Source of the DNA: Melampsora larici-populina 98AG31
Lineage: Eukaryota; Basidiomycota; Pucciniomycetes; Pucciniales; Melampsoraceae
Length of the DNA: 20,354 nt
NCBI RefSeq assembly: GCF_000204055.1
Contig: NW_006768782.1
Location: forward strand, 106,859 to 127,212
Direction of reading: 5' to 3'
Part shown: positions 1-7,625 of the stretch, in pieces
Layout: each line of letters opens with the position of its first letter
Numbering within the stretch: position 1 is the first letter of the stretch
Made by a program: the position numbers and the translations under genes
Notes under the pieces: generated by a model
What the model was told of the DNA's origin: nothing
Databases searched by the model: none
Seen by the model: only the letters and a program-made list of their open reading frames with translations

Positions 1-804
1 CGGTACTGAGATCGCTATTGGTCTTTCTGATTCTAGATTTCCAACATTCGGTATACTCAGAGCAGAAGATCTTGAAAGTAACGAATTACGAGATCCTCCA
101 TTGTTAGGATGATTAGATGGGAATGATCCAGATGGTCTACGAGCAGATCTAGATCTAGGTGCAGGTGCTTTACCACTCATCGAACTTGTACGACCTGAAC
201 GTGGTAAATCTTCGGTTGGAGCAGATGAGAAACTACCATAATGGTGTTCAGCAAACATATCATTATGATGAGTTGGACCAGATGAATTATAACCAGAAGT
301 AGGTGAATAAATATCATTTGGAGATAAAGCTGAATTAGAAATCGAAGGAGAACAAGTAGATTGATCTAGATGACGTGGTAAACTTCGTAATGGTGTATGT
401 TGTTGTTGTGGTGGTTGTGGTTGAAATGTATTTTGATTTGATAATTGATCATGATTAGATGGAGTAGCGGAGAATGAAGTGTTTAATGGATCTTCAAAAT
501 TAAAGGAAGATGAAGTTTGAACGATTAATGATTCTAATAATTCATTATCACTCAGACGAGCAGATGTATGAGAACCGAAATCAGAACCGAATCCATTTAG
601 ATGATTAAATGGACTACTACTACTGTTATGATGATGTTGTTGTTGATGTTGATGTAACATTGGTTGAGATTGAGATTCAGATTGAGATTGATGAATTGGT
701 ATAGGAGTAGGTGAGACGTGAAAACCTTCAAGTCTTCTGGGTGGTTGAGATTGAGAATGTTGAGAATGAGAATGAGAATGATGAGTAGGATCTTGAGCGA
801 ACAT
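1..804 (-). CDS. N-terminal part of a low-complexity H/Q/S/N-rich protein, open at left edge
   Basis: The minus strand is open from an ATG at 804-802 to the window edge, giving 268 residues with no stop and no obvious intron. It begins MFAQDPTHHSHSHSQHSQSQ. Runs of His/Ser, Gln/His and poly-Ser follow, then Pro/Gln-rich and Asn-rich stretches. A more ordered segment, LSDNELLESLIVQTSS, lies near residues 85-100. A basic Ser/Arg-rich part, GKAPAPRSRSARRPSG, lies near residues 212-227. No catalytic or DNA-binding domain is visible in this part. The composition resembles the disordered N-termini of fungal transcription regulators or RNA-binding proteins, but that is inference and the defining domain would lie beyond the window. 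The ATG is the first in the frame and is preceded by an AT-rich leader. Frame, length and biased but protein-like composition support a real gene. Confidence 0.72.
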   Translation of the reverse strand, partial: MFAQDPTHHSHSHSQHSQSQPPRRLEGFHVSPTPIPIHQSQSESQSQPMLHQHQQQHHHNSSSSPFNHLNGFGSDFGSHTSARLSDNELLESLIVQTSSSFNFEDPLNTSFSATPSNHDQLSNQNTFQPQPPQQQHTPLRSLPRHLDQSTCSPSISNSALSPNDIYSPTSGYNSSGPTHHNDMFAEHHYGSFSSAPTEDLPRSGRTSSMSGKAPAPRSRSARRPSGSFPSNHPNNGGSRNSLLSRSSALSIPNVGNLESERPIAISVP

Positions 805-1160
805 GGTCAATCGATTTGTTTGGTTGATAGGGTAATGGGTTTAATGTTCTCCTTTATTTTGATCGGATATTGAGATGAACTGTGATTTGATATTTGAAGT
901 AAGTGGCGAGGGTGATGTTGCGAGGGTTATTGAGCTGATGTTTTGATTTTGAGATTGGTAAAGTCTGATAAACTGCTACACCGATCGGTAACTCACTCGA
1001 TGATAGTGGTAAACAGCTCTCGAGAAGGGTATTTTGATGGAAGATGCAGATAAATATTAAGAATGTATGCGGATAGTGGTAAATTCAAATCAAAACAAAT
1101 CAAAAAAAAAAAAGAGAAAAAGTTAAAATGCTGGATTTGTTTATCAGATTAAGATTCTTA

Positions 1161-1194
1161 ATCTAATCTAATCAAATCAAATCAAATCAAATCA
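1161..1194. repeat. (AATCA)n / (AATCT)n microsatellite
   Basis: Short tandem AATCT units pass into AATCA units. It lies in the leader or promoter region of the minus-strand gene that starts at 804. A looser AAATCAAA-rich tract lies just before it, near 1083-1110. Confidence 0.8.
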
Positions 1195-1426
1195 GGAAAA
1201 AATGAGTTTGTATTTCTTAAGATTTCTTTCAGAAAAGTTCGGATTGTAAAATGAATCAGGTTTGATTTGGAAGGGAGGTAAGATGGTTTTGGTGTATTTG
1301 CTTTGTCGGAGATCGAGAAGTTGTAAAATCGGAATGAGAAAACTGGAATTTGACACTCAGACTGTGTGAGTGAGTTTTGGTTTTGGTGGGGAGAAGATTA
1401 AGTTCTAGATTAAAAACTTGAACTTG

Positions 1427-1450
1427 TTTCTTTCTTTCTTTCTTTCTTTC
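1427..1450. repeat. (TTTC)6 microsatellite
   Basis: Six perfect TTTC units. Pyrimidine tracts of this kind are common upstream of fungal genes. No function is claimed. Confidence 0.85.
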
Positions 1451-3082
1451 TAGGCTTTTTTCAACTTTACGACTCGCTGCTCAATTCAAACTGTACCTTC
1501 GAAACGAACAAAATTAAATTACATCTCATCATCACTTAACTTTCTTTTAATTCAAAAAAAAATAAGGCGAAAAAAACCTACCAAAAGGCTTTCTTTACAA
1601 GACCTTCAATTCTCATACAAAACCTCATAACATTCGGTCGGTCCAATGCCGAAGAGCTACGCAGCCTTTCGGCAAACACCAAAAAAAAAACTCTAATTTC
1701 GATACACTTCCCCGGACTTGATGGGGTCCCCACATAATTTCTGATCCTGTATAGTCCTGTATTCAGTTGGTTTAATTAAAAAGTGCAGTTCCTCGACGTT
1801 CCGAACGGATCACGTCATTTTGCACCTGTATGGTTTCAATCAATACAGGTTTTGTATCTATGGATCCAAAACTCAATTTGAACTTACCCCACCTCCTCGC
1901 GCATTGTCACTGTGCACACTGCACAGCTCAGTATTCATCACTTTGTAAATTCTATCGATTCTTCTCACTCACACCAATTCACATTAATCATCCGATCCTT
2001 ATTGTACATATCTACAAATCAAGTATTCAACACAGCCTTTTCTTATCTTTCTTGAACCCTTGAGATCACTTTGTGATATTAGTTTATCAACCTGTAATGC
2101 AGTGCATGAATTATTTACATACAACGGAGAATCAACAGGAAGTCACTCTTCAGGCTCATCTTTCCTCATTTTTGGAATACAGAAGTGTCTTTTTGTGTGA
2201 TCATTAAGGGATATTGCATGAATGAATGAATGAAGAACTTATTAAGCAAGGGGATTTGAAGAAAAAAAAGAATTAAACAAACTAATACATACTTATGCAG
2301 TAGTGGTAATTGGGTCCAAGCACTTGAGATACAAATGTTGAAAAATTTGCAGGAAGATCACTTGATCTTCATTCTTTGAATCTGAGTGTGAGAAATCTTT
2401 TGCCAAATTCTTGACACTTCTTTCTGGTTAAGTCTTTCTATATATACACAGTCTTTGATCATATTTTGTGTATCTTGTCTACATAAAACAAGAGTTTTTT
2501 GTACAAGATTTCTATCACATTATTTATTGATGTTAATAAACTTATCTATGATCATGTATTATCTTTATGAAAAGATTTGTTCATGGTATTTATTTACTTG
2601 AAATCTTACTTGATTCATTCATCATTATTCTTTTTGTAGTGAAATGAATTAGAGTGTTTTATAATTCATAAAACTTGATTCTTATTCATCTTTCATTCTG
2701 ATCTTAAAAATCAAAATAATCAGCTTGTACAAAGTATGAGATCTGTTTGTCTAGAAAAAATGGAGTTTTTGGTTTGATTGGGAGGCTGAGCTACAAGTAA
2801 ACCCACACTCAACTTATTTATATTACAAACTTGTCAAACCAAAAAACCACCGTTTGGTTTTTCAATACAGATATGTTGTTTTTTCCTTGGACAAAGACCT
2901 TAGAAAGACTTGATTGAGTCCTATTTATGAAAAAGAAACTTAAACTCAATGAAGCACAACTCTCAATTCTGATTGGTTTATGTATCAAACCTTTCAATCC
3001 AAATATACTTCTTTATTACAAGAAAACTCAAATCACTATTGTATAAGAAAAATCATTTGACTGAAATGATTAATAATCCAAA
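1451..3082. other. Gene-free AT-rich intergenic DNA
   Basis: I see no coherent coding frame here. Short frames, such as one of 77 codons at 1830-2063, have unremarkable composition and no splice partners. Small structures include an 8-bp inverted repeat (ACCTGTAT at 1824-1831, ATACAGGT at 1843-1850), a short ATGA repeat near 2217-2232, and an inverted repeat of GTTTTTGGTTTGA (2765-2777) against TCAAACCAAAAAAC (2834-2847). The last might be the ends of a very small degraded element. Confidence 0.6.
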
Positions 3083-3277
3083 TCAAATCCAAGCTCTTTC
3101 CACATAAGTCATCATTCCTTTTCCAATCTCTTCACCTTTCAACATCATATGACCAAGCCTATCAATCAAATCAACCATTCATACAATTAAATCATATCAA
3201 TCACGATATGTGTTGTCTGTTTTCAAAATCTCTTACATTTTATTCTTTGCCATGAGAGGTCTTGGTTTTTTTGCCAT
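3083..3277 (-). CDS. Possible tiny two-exon gene (38 aa), unknown function
   Basis: On the minus strand an ATG at 3277-3275 opens MAKKPRPLMAKNK and reaches a GTAAGA donor, so exon 1 is 3277-3237. After a 78-nt interval ending in GATAG, exon 2 (3158-3083) continues in phase as LGHMMLKGEEIGKGMMTYVE and ends RAWI-stop. Together this gives 38 residues. Exon 2 reads like real protein (amphipathic, charged, Trp/Tyr near the end), which is unusual for the AT-rich surroundings. I do not recognise the peptide. It could instead be the last exon of a larger gene or a remnant. The region upstream of its ATG contains the GC-rich hairpin and minisatellite. Only splice signals, phase and composition support it. 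Confidence 0.3.
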
Positions 3278-3350
3278 ACTAGAACCAAGTCTGAGATATA
3301 TCAACAAGATTCAATCTTCTTAACCAAAAACAATTACCGTGCCCGTTGGT

Positions 3351-3374
3351 AGGGCCCCCGGCGTTGGGGGCCTT
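3351..3374. repeat. GC-rich hairpin in AT-rich DNA
   Basis: AGGGCCCCC (3351-3359) pairs with GGGGGCCTT (3366-3374) across the 6-nt loop GGCGTT, giving 9 pairs including one G.T. It is the most GC-rich stretch of the left half of the window. A CTGA followed by T begins 1 nt after the stem. This recalls the 3' terminus of a Helitron, but the spacing is shorter than usual. Confidence 0.6.
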
Positions 3375-3386
3375 CTGATTTGCCAG

Positions 3387-3463
3387 TTTCTTTTGACTTT
3401 CTTTTGACTTTCTTTTGACTTTCTTTCGACTTTCTTTCGACTTTCTTTCGACTTTCTTTCGAA
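3387..3463. repeat. 11-bp minisatellite, 7 copies
   Basis: There are seven tandem copies of TTTCTTTYGAC. The first three have T at the eighth position and the last four have C, so two variants expanded in blocks. The final copy ends GAA rather than GAC. Confidence 0.85.
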
Positions 3464-3940
3464 CTGCTCACGATGGCGTAGACACAGGTAATTCTGAACC
3501 TTCAGCTTGAACTCCTTAAGACTGTGCCACTGTTTAGTTTAATCAGTGGTCATTATCCCTTAGTTACCTATTGTGGCTAAACATCCACATGTCCTCCCTT
3601 TCAAGTGTATTGAGGATCAAACTCTTGATGAATCCTATCAAGAATCTCACTTTGGCAAGCAAAGACCGCTTGGACATGGTGAACGCAGTCAAATAGGAAT
3701 AATTCATACGTTTGATTCTCAATTTTGTTCGGTTCAGGTCATCTCCCAGATTTCTACAAGCGTCCTCGCTTGAATCTCAAAACCATAATTGTTCCCATCC
3801 TCATGATTTAGCTGTTGAGATGTTATTTTTTTATAGAAATAGTTATTCATTTGTTCCAATGTACTTGTATCTGAATCTCACTTCTTAAATTGATTATGAA
3901 TCAAATGTTACCCTCTTGTCAGTGCTTGTGACTGACAGAT
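3464..3940 (+). other. Gene-free stretch with short coding-like scraps
   Basis: No intact gene is visible. A 66-codon frame at 3573-3773 and a piece near 3775-3890 (SQNHNCSHPHDLAVEM in another frame) read like protein. They sit in different frames with stops between them and I recognise neither. Together with the next entry they suggest an old decayed gene or transposon. Confidence 0.35.
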
Positions 3941-4405
3941 GAGCACGCTACGGTCAATGTTATTAATCAATATCTATAAAAAGGCGCTCAAAGGTTTCAA
4001 ATAGACTACAAAGGGTTTGAGTACATTAGATTTGAATATCCACTCGTAGTCAAATCATTTTGATGAATTAATTGAGAGGTTTGACTTTGATGATGATAAT
4101 GTGAAAGTGAATGTCCTAATATTGGTCAATTACTGGGTGATGAAATTTGTTTGGACAGTCAATTTGATTTAAGTGATTCGATTCCTGATGGTCTTCTATA
4201 ATTATGATTCTTTCAAATGTAATACTATTATTACTCACATCATGTAACTGAACTACCTAAACTCATGGAAGTTGGTAATGGTACCCCAAACTACGCGCTC
4301 AATCACCATGCTGGGGAGAATGATCTTGGTGTTGAGATTGTTCAGTGATTTCCTGAGCTGTTGAGACAGTTCACTAATGATTGAGAGGTTTTGAGACAGT
4401 TCTCT
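3941..4405 (+). pseudogene. Decayed reading frame truncated by the retrotransposon
   Basis: One frame holds protein-like blocks separated by stops. These include ATVNVINQYL, IDYKGFEYIRFEYPLVVKSF (near 4001-4060), GQLLGDEICLDSQFDLSDSI (near 4125-4185), ELPKLMEVGNGTPNYALNHH (near 4250-4310) and FPELLRQFTND before the LTR. The blocks keep the same phase for about 460 nt, so decay is mainly by nonsense changes and not indels. Many stops are TGA, as expected from CGA codons after C-to-T change at CpG; others are TAA or TAG. The 5' LTR begins at its right end, so the copia element appears to have landed in or beside it. I cannot assign a family; an older transposon is as likely as a host gene. Confidence 0.4.
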
Positions 4406-4685
4406 TGAACCTAAGCTACTTCACCATCACCGGTTAGGTAACTTATTAGACAACCACAACTTGATCATTTTATTGACGGATTGGGACAATGTAACCATTG
4501 GGATGAAACGTGGATGATGTGGAAAGGAGTTGACGGATTGGGAAATGGAGAAAAGAAGTTTTTCACCTATTAGTAGTTCTTTTCTGTGTGCAACTGTTGT
4601 TCCTCTTTTTCCCATCTGAACTTTTCATTATCATCGTCCAAAAGTCATTTCCTCACGTCCAGTTCCTTTTGTCCGTCTTGAATAG

Positions 4686-4748
4686 GTTAGATACTAGCAT
4701 ACTTTTTACTATTTCTTTCTCTTATTAATTCCTTTACTTTGTTCTCAG
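4686..4748 (+). other. Intron-like 63-nt insertion in the 5' LTR
   Basis: This segment starts GTTAGA and ends TTCTCAG. It sits exactly at an AG/GTTCGAG junction that is uninterrupted in two sister copies, 4909/4910 in the same LTR and 9567/9568 in the 3' LTR. It has a pyrimidine-rich 3' half and TATTAAT 20 nt before its end, which resembles a branch site. The boundaries can equally be read as a 58-bp insert flanked by 5-bp direct repeats AGGTT. It therefore has the form of a spliceosomal intron or an introner-like insertion. Confidence 0.75.
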
Positions 4749-5049
4749 GTTCGAGTGTTTTCTCTTAACACTCTCACAACTGTTCTTGAGCGTGCTCTAA
4801 CTTTGAGCTACTATAAAGGTGTGCAGAAAGAAATACCATCTGAACTTTTCATTATCATCGTCCAAAAGTCATTTCCTCACGTCCAGTTCCTTTTGTCCGT
4901 CTTGAATAAGTTCGAGTGTTTTCTCTTAACACTCTCACAACTGTTCTTGAGCGTGCTCTAACTTTGAGCTACTATAAAGGTTCGAGTGTTTTCTCTTAAC
5001 ACTCTCACAACTGTTCTTGAGCGTGCTCTAACTTTGAGCTACTATAAAG
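4749..5049 (+). promoter_or_regulatory. Three 70-bp LTR repeats each ending in a TATA-like box
   Basis: Three nearly identical 70-bp repeats (4749-4818, 4910-4979, 4980-5049) each end GAGCTACTATAAAG. The third lies 47 nt before the gag ATG. TATAAA in this setting may be a core promoter, but transcription from the last copy would start at or past the LTR end. Such an RNA could express gag but would lack the terminal repeat needed for reverse transcription. That functional reading is inference. Confidence 0.45.
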
Positions 5050-5096
5050 TTTAACACATTATCAGTACCACTTTACCTTTAAAAGGCTAAAACGAT

Positions 5097-7625
5097 ATGT
5101 CGCTCGATTTCGATGCCGGAACCTCATCATCATCATCTCGTATGCTCCTAACCACGAAGAACTATTTAACGTGGGTTACGATGATCGAATGCAAATTGGA
5201 TCGGTTAGGACTCCTCGAGATAGCACTCGGAACGGAACCTATCACTAGGACTCCGGGAGTTGAGCCTACCGACTTGATGAAGGAATCTCACCGTATCAAG
5301 AGTAAAAGAGCGTACAACGTCATTGTCGATTACCTAAACGAAGACAACCTAGCTTTTGTCAGCAGTAACGAGGAAGTCGGAAAAGCAAGAAATGCCTTCA
5401 TGCTATGGACTCTTCTTCGCGAGAAGTATATTGGCGAAAACATGCTTAATCGAACAACTCTTTTCACTAAATTTGCAAACATTGTATTCACGGATGTTGA
5501 TACCTTTGTCAAAGAAGTTCGATCATGTGCTAATGAGCTGAGAAGATCCGGTTTCAAGATGGGTGAAGAGATGAAAGTCATCATGGCTTTATCAAAACTT
5601 CCGCAAGAGTACGAATCTTTTGTCAGAGTTATGACTCACGGTTTTCCAGACCAGAATCTCGATTTCATGTTACATCGACTTGAACAAGACCAACTTCAAA
5701 GCGCGACTAGCGGTATCGAAGCGAATCGTGCGTCAGCAAATCATGTCAACACCAAGCAATCTCGTAAAGATGTCACCTGCACTCATTGCAAGAAAACCGG
5801 TCATGAAGAAAACCAATGTTGGAAGAAACACCGTCATCTAGCTCCTAACCGAAACCGTTATCGATCTCAGAAGCCAGCTGAAGAACCGGAGGTACCAACT
5901 GCAGCAAACTACGCTGGTATGGACGAAACCATTCCTGGGTCAGTCCGATTCTCTCGATGTACGGCTTTTATCTGCTCAACTAGCGCTGAAACCAATCTAC
6001 TCGACTCAGGTGCTTCTGATCCAATGTTTAAATCAAGAGACGCATTCAAAACTTACACTCCATGTAATGTTGAAATCAGTATTGGAGAAGAAGGAAGAGT
6101 GATTAAAGCTATTGGAAGAGGAACCGTTACTATCAAATCAAAGTATGGACTCTATGATATAGTCAATGCTTTTCATGTACCATCCCTTCCTCATAATCTC
6201 TTATCTCTTACACCATTCTGGAAGAAAGGCGTCCAACTTGTATACTGTAGTAGCAATCTGTTCGTGCTCAAGAAGAATGACACTATTGTTTTAGATGGAA
6301 ACGTAATCAACAAACTTCTCATTCTTAACATTGAAATTCAAAAACCTGCTCAATCGAACAACGCTCTGCATACCTCAGCCATTTGGCATAAACGCCTAGG
6401 CCATCCATGTGAGAAAAATCTCAAAACTGCAGCCCAATGCACAACTGGCATTGATTCAAAAATCAGCTCAATCCCTTTCTGTGAATCGTGTGCATTGGGG
6501 AAATCAACAAGAAACAGATTTCCAGGAAAAATTCCAAAACCATCTTCTCCTCTCGATGTTATTCATTCTGATTTAAGTGGAAAAATATCTCCACCATCTG
6601 TAGGAGGAGCTCACTACTATGTAAAATTCACTGATGGATTTTCATCTTATCGCTGGTTATACCTACTAAAGAACAAGAATGATTTCATAAAAGTTTTTAA
6701 AGATTTTAAGACACTAGTTGAAAACCAATTTAGTCAAAAAATCAAAACATTAGTCAGTGATGGAGGTGGTGAGTATGTTAACCATGAAATGAGTGAATTA
6801 TGTAACTCATCTGGAATCAATCACCAAGTCACAGCTCCGCATACGCCTCAACAGAATCCAATATCGGAACGTGGTAACCGTACGACTGTTGAAAAGGCCC
6901 GAACGATGATAGCTGGATCATCTCTCCCAATATCTTTCTGGGGAGAAGCTGTACTAACAGCAACATACCTAGAGAACCGAACACCCTCATCTACTGTCTC
7001 TTTCAAAACTCCGTATGAAGTTATCTATCAGAGACCTCCAAATCTAAATCATATAAGAATTTTTGGGTGTGCTGCTTACAAACATATTCCATCAGCAAAT
7101 CGAAACGGAAAGTTTAACTCTAGAGCTGAGAAGTGTATCCTACTAGGTTTTGTAGAAGGCACAAAGAATTACCGACTCATTCGCATTGAGGATAAGAAAA
7201 TAGTTCACTCGCATGATGTCATCTTTAATGAAGAAGAATTCCCCTCAATCCATTCAAAACCGAATCACATCACGGAAATTCAAGTTGAGAATGAAATCGA
7301 TGATCTTGAAGACGTGTTACCAGATGACCCCGATGACATCCCACCAGATGATCACAATCAAGATATTCAAAATGAACCAATTGACCCTGATATTCGTGAA
7401 GATCAAAACGAGAACAATGATCTTCCAGAAGAACAAGATCCTCCAATCAATCCTTTTAGAGTACGAATCCACAATCCTGCACTAGCTGAAACAATTTGTC
7501 AAGTACGGAATGCGCAAGACCAACCTAGAGAAACGTCCGAAGATCAAACCGCCTACGAGGATTCCTGCTCCCAATATATCGGTCATGATAGCTCAAGCTT
7601 CAGCGTTGATTTCACAACTTGGTAA
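5097..7625 (+). CDS. Copia Gag-protease-integrase polyprotein (first part of frameshifted gag-pol)
   Basis: The ATG at 5097 lies 47 nt past the last LTR repeat. The order is as follows. A Gag region (about residues 15-215, copia Gag/UBN2-like, with NAFMLWTLLREKYIG and IMALSKLPQEYESFV) is followed by a CCHC zinc knuckle CTHCKKTGHEENQC from residue 228. The aspartic protease motif LLDSGAS has its catalytic Asp at 303. A GAG-pre-integrase segment (WHKRLGHP near 430, CESCALGKS near 463) precedes an integrase core. The core triad is D492 (HSDLSG), D555 (VSDGGGEY) and E591 (SERGNR), with DD35E spacing. After integrase comes an acidic, Asp/Pro-rich linker. The frame then runs out at 7625, and coding continues in the +1 frame after a shift near 7505-7560. 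Gag packages RNA, protease matures the particle and integrase inserts cDNA. All visible catalytic residues are present. Confidence 0.95.
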   Translation: MSLDFDAGTSSSSSRMLLTTKNYLTWVTMIECKLDRLGLLEIALGTEPITRTPGVEPTDLMKESHRIKSKRAYNVIVDYLNEDNLAFVSSNEEVGKARNAFMLWTLLREKYIGENMLNRTTLFTKFANIVFTDVDTFVKEVRSCANELRRSGFKMGEEMKVIMALSKLPQEYESFVRVMTHGFPDQNLDFMLHRLEQDQLQSATSGIEANRASANHVNTKQSRKDVTCTHCKKTGHEENQCWKKHRHLAPNRNRYRSQKPAEEPEVPTAANYAGMDETIPGSVRFSRCTAFICSTSAETNLLDSGASDPMFKSRDAFKTYTPCNVEISIGEEGRVIKAIGRGTVTIKSKYGLYDIVNAFHVPSLPHNLLSLTPFWKKGVQLVYCSSNLFVLKKNDTIVLDGNVINKLLILNIEIQKPAQSNNALHTSAIWHKRLGHPCEKNLKTAAQCTTGIDSKISSIPFCESCALGKSTRNRFPGKIPKPSSPLDVIHSDLSGKISPPSVGGAHYYVKFTDGFSSYRWLYLLKNKNDFIKVFKDFKTLVENQFSQKIKTLVSDGGGEYVNHEMSELCNSSGINHQVTAPHTPQQNPISERGNRTTVEKARTMIAGSSLPISFWGEAVLTATYLENRTPSSTVSFKTPYEVIYQRPPNLNHIRIFGCAAYKHIPSANRNGKFNSRAEKCILLGFVEGTKNYRLIRIEDKKIVHSHDVIFNEEEFPSIHSKPNHITEIQVENEIDDLEDVLPDDPDDIPPDDHNQDIQNEPIDPDIREDQNENNDLPEEQDPPINPFRVRIHNPALAETICQVRNAQDQPRETSEDQTAYEDSCSQYIGHDSSSFSVDFTTW

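Larger units (their letters stand above)
4403..5055 (+). repeat. 5' LTR of the copia element, internally expanded
   Basis: It starts TCTTGAACCTAAG, exactly as the 3' LTR does, and ends near TTTAACA before the leader. Its 3' half is built of duplicated blocks. Block A (73 bp) is at 4613-4685 and 4837-4909. Block B (70 bp, ending CTACTATAAAG) is at 4749-4818, 4910-4979 and 4980-5049. A 63-nt insertion separates the first A from the first B, and an 18-nt filler (4819-4836) separates the first B from the second A. The 3' LTR has a single A, one full B and part of a second B. The exact 3' limit is uncertain. Confidence 0.85.

Noticed and set aside
1830..2063. 77-codon frame in the AT-rich intergenic region
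   Set aside because: Unremarkable composition, no splice partners and no recognisable motif.
3351..3378. Helitron 3' end
   Set aside because: The hairpin-to-CTGA spacing is too short and no 5' terminus or Rep/helicase is seen. Kept only as a low-level finding.
4427..4615. Identical 62-codon minus-strand frames in both LTRs (also 9309-9497)
   Set aside because: They are identical only because the LTRs are. There is no homologue or start context, so this is a chance frame in the repeat.
7505..7560. Programmed +1 frameshift between integrase and reverse transcriptase
   Set aside because: No Ty1-type slippery heptamer is visible, the position is unusual for copia, and a second uncompensated shift occurs downstream.
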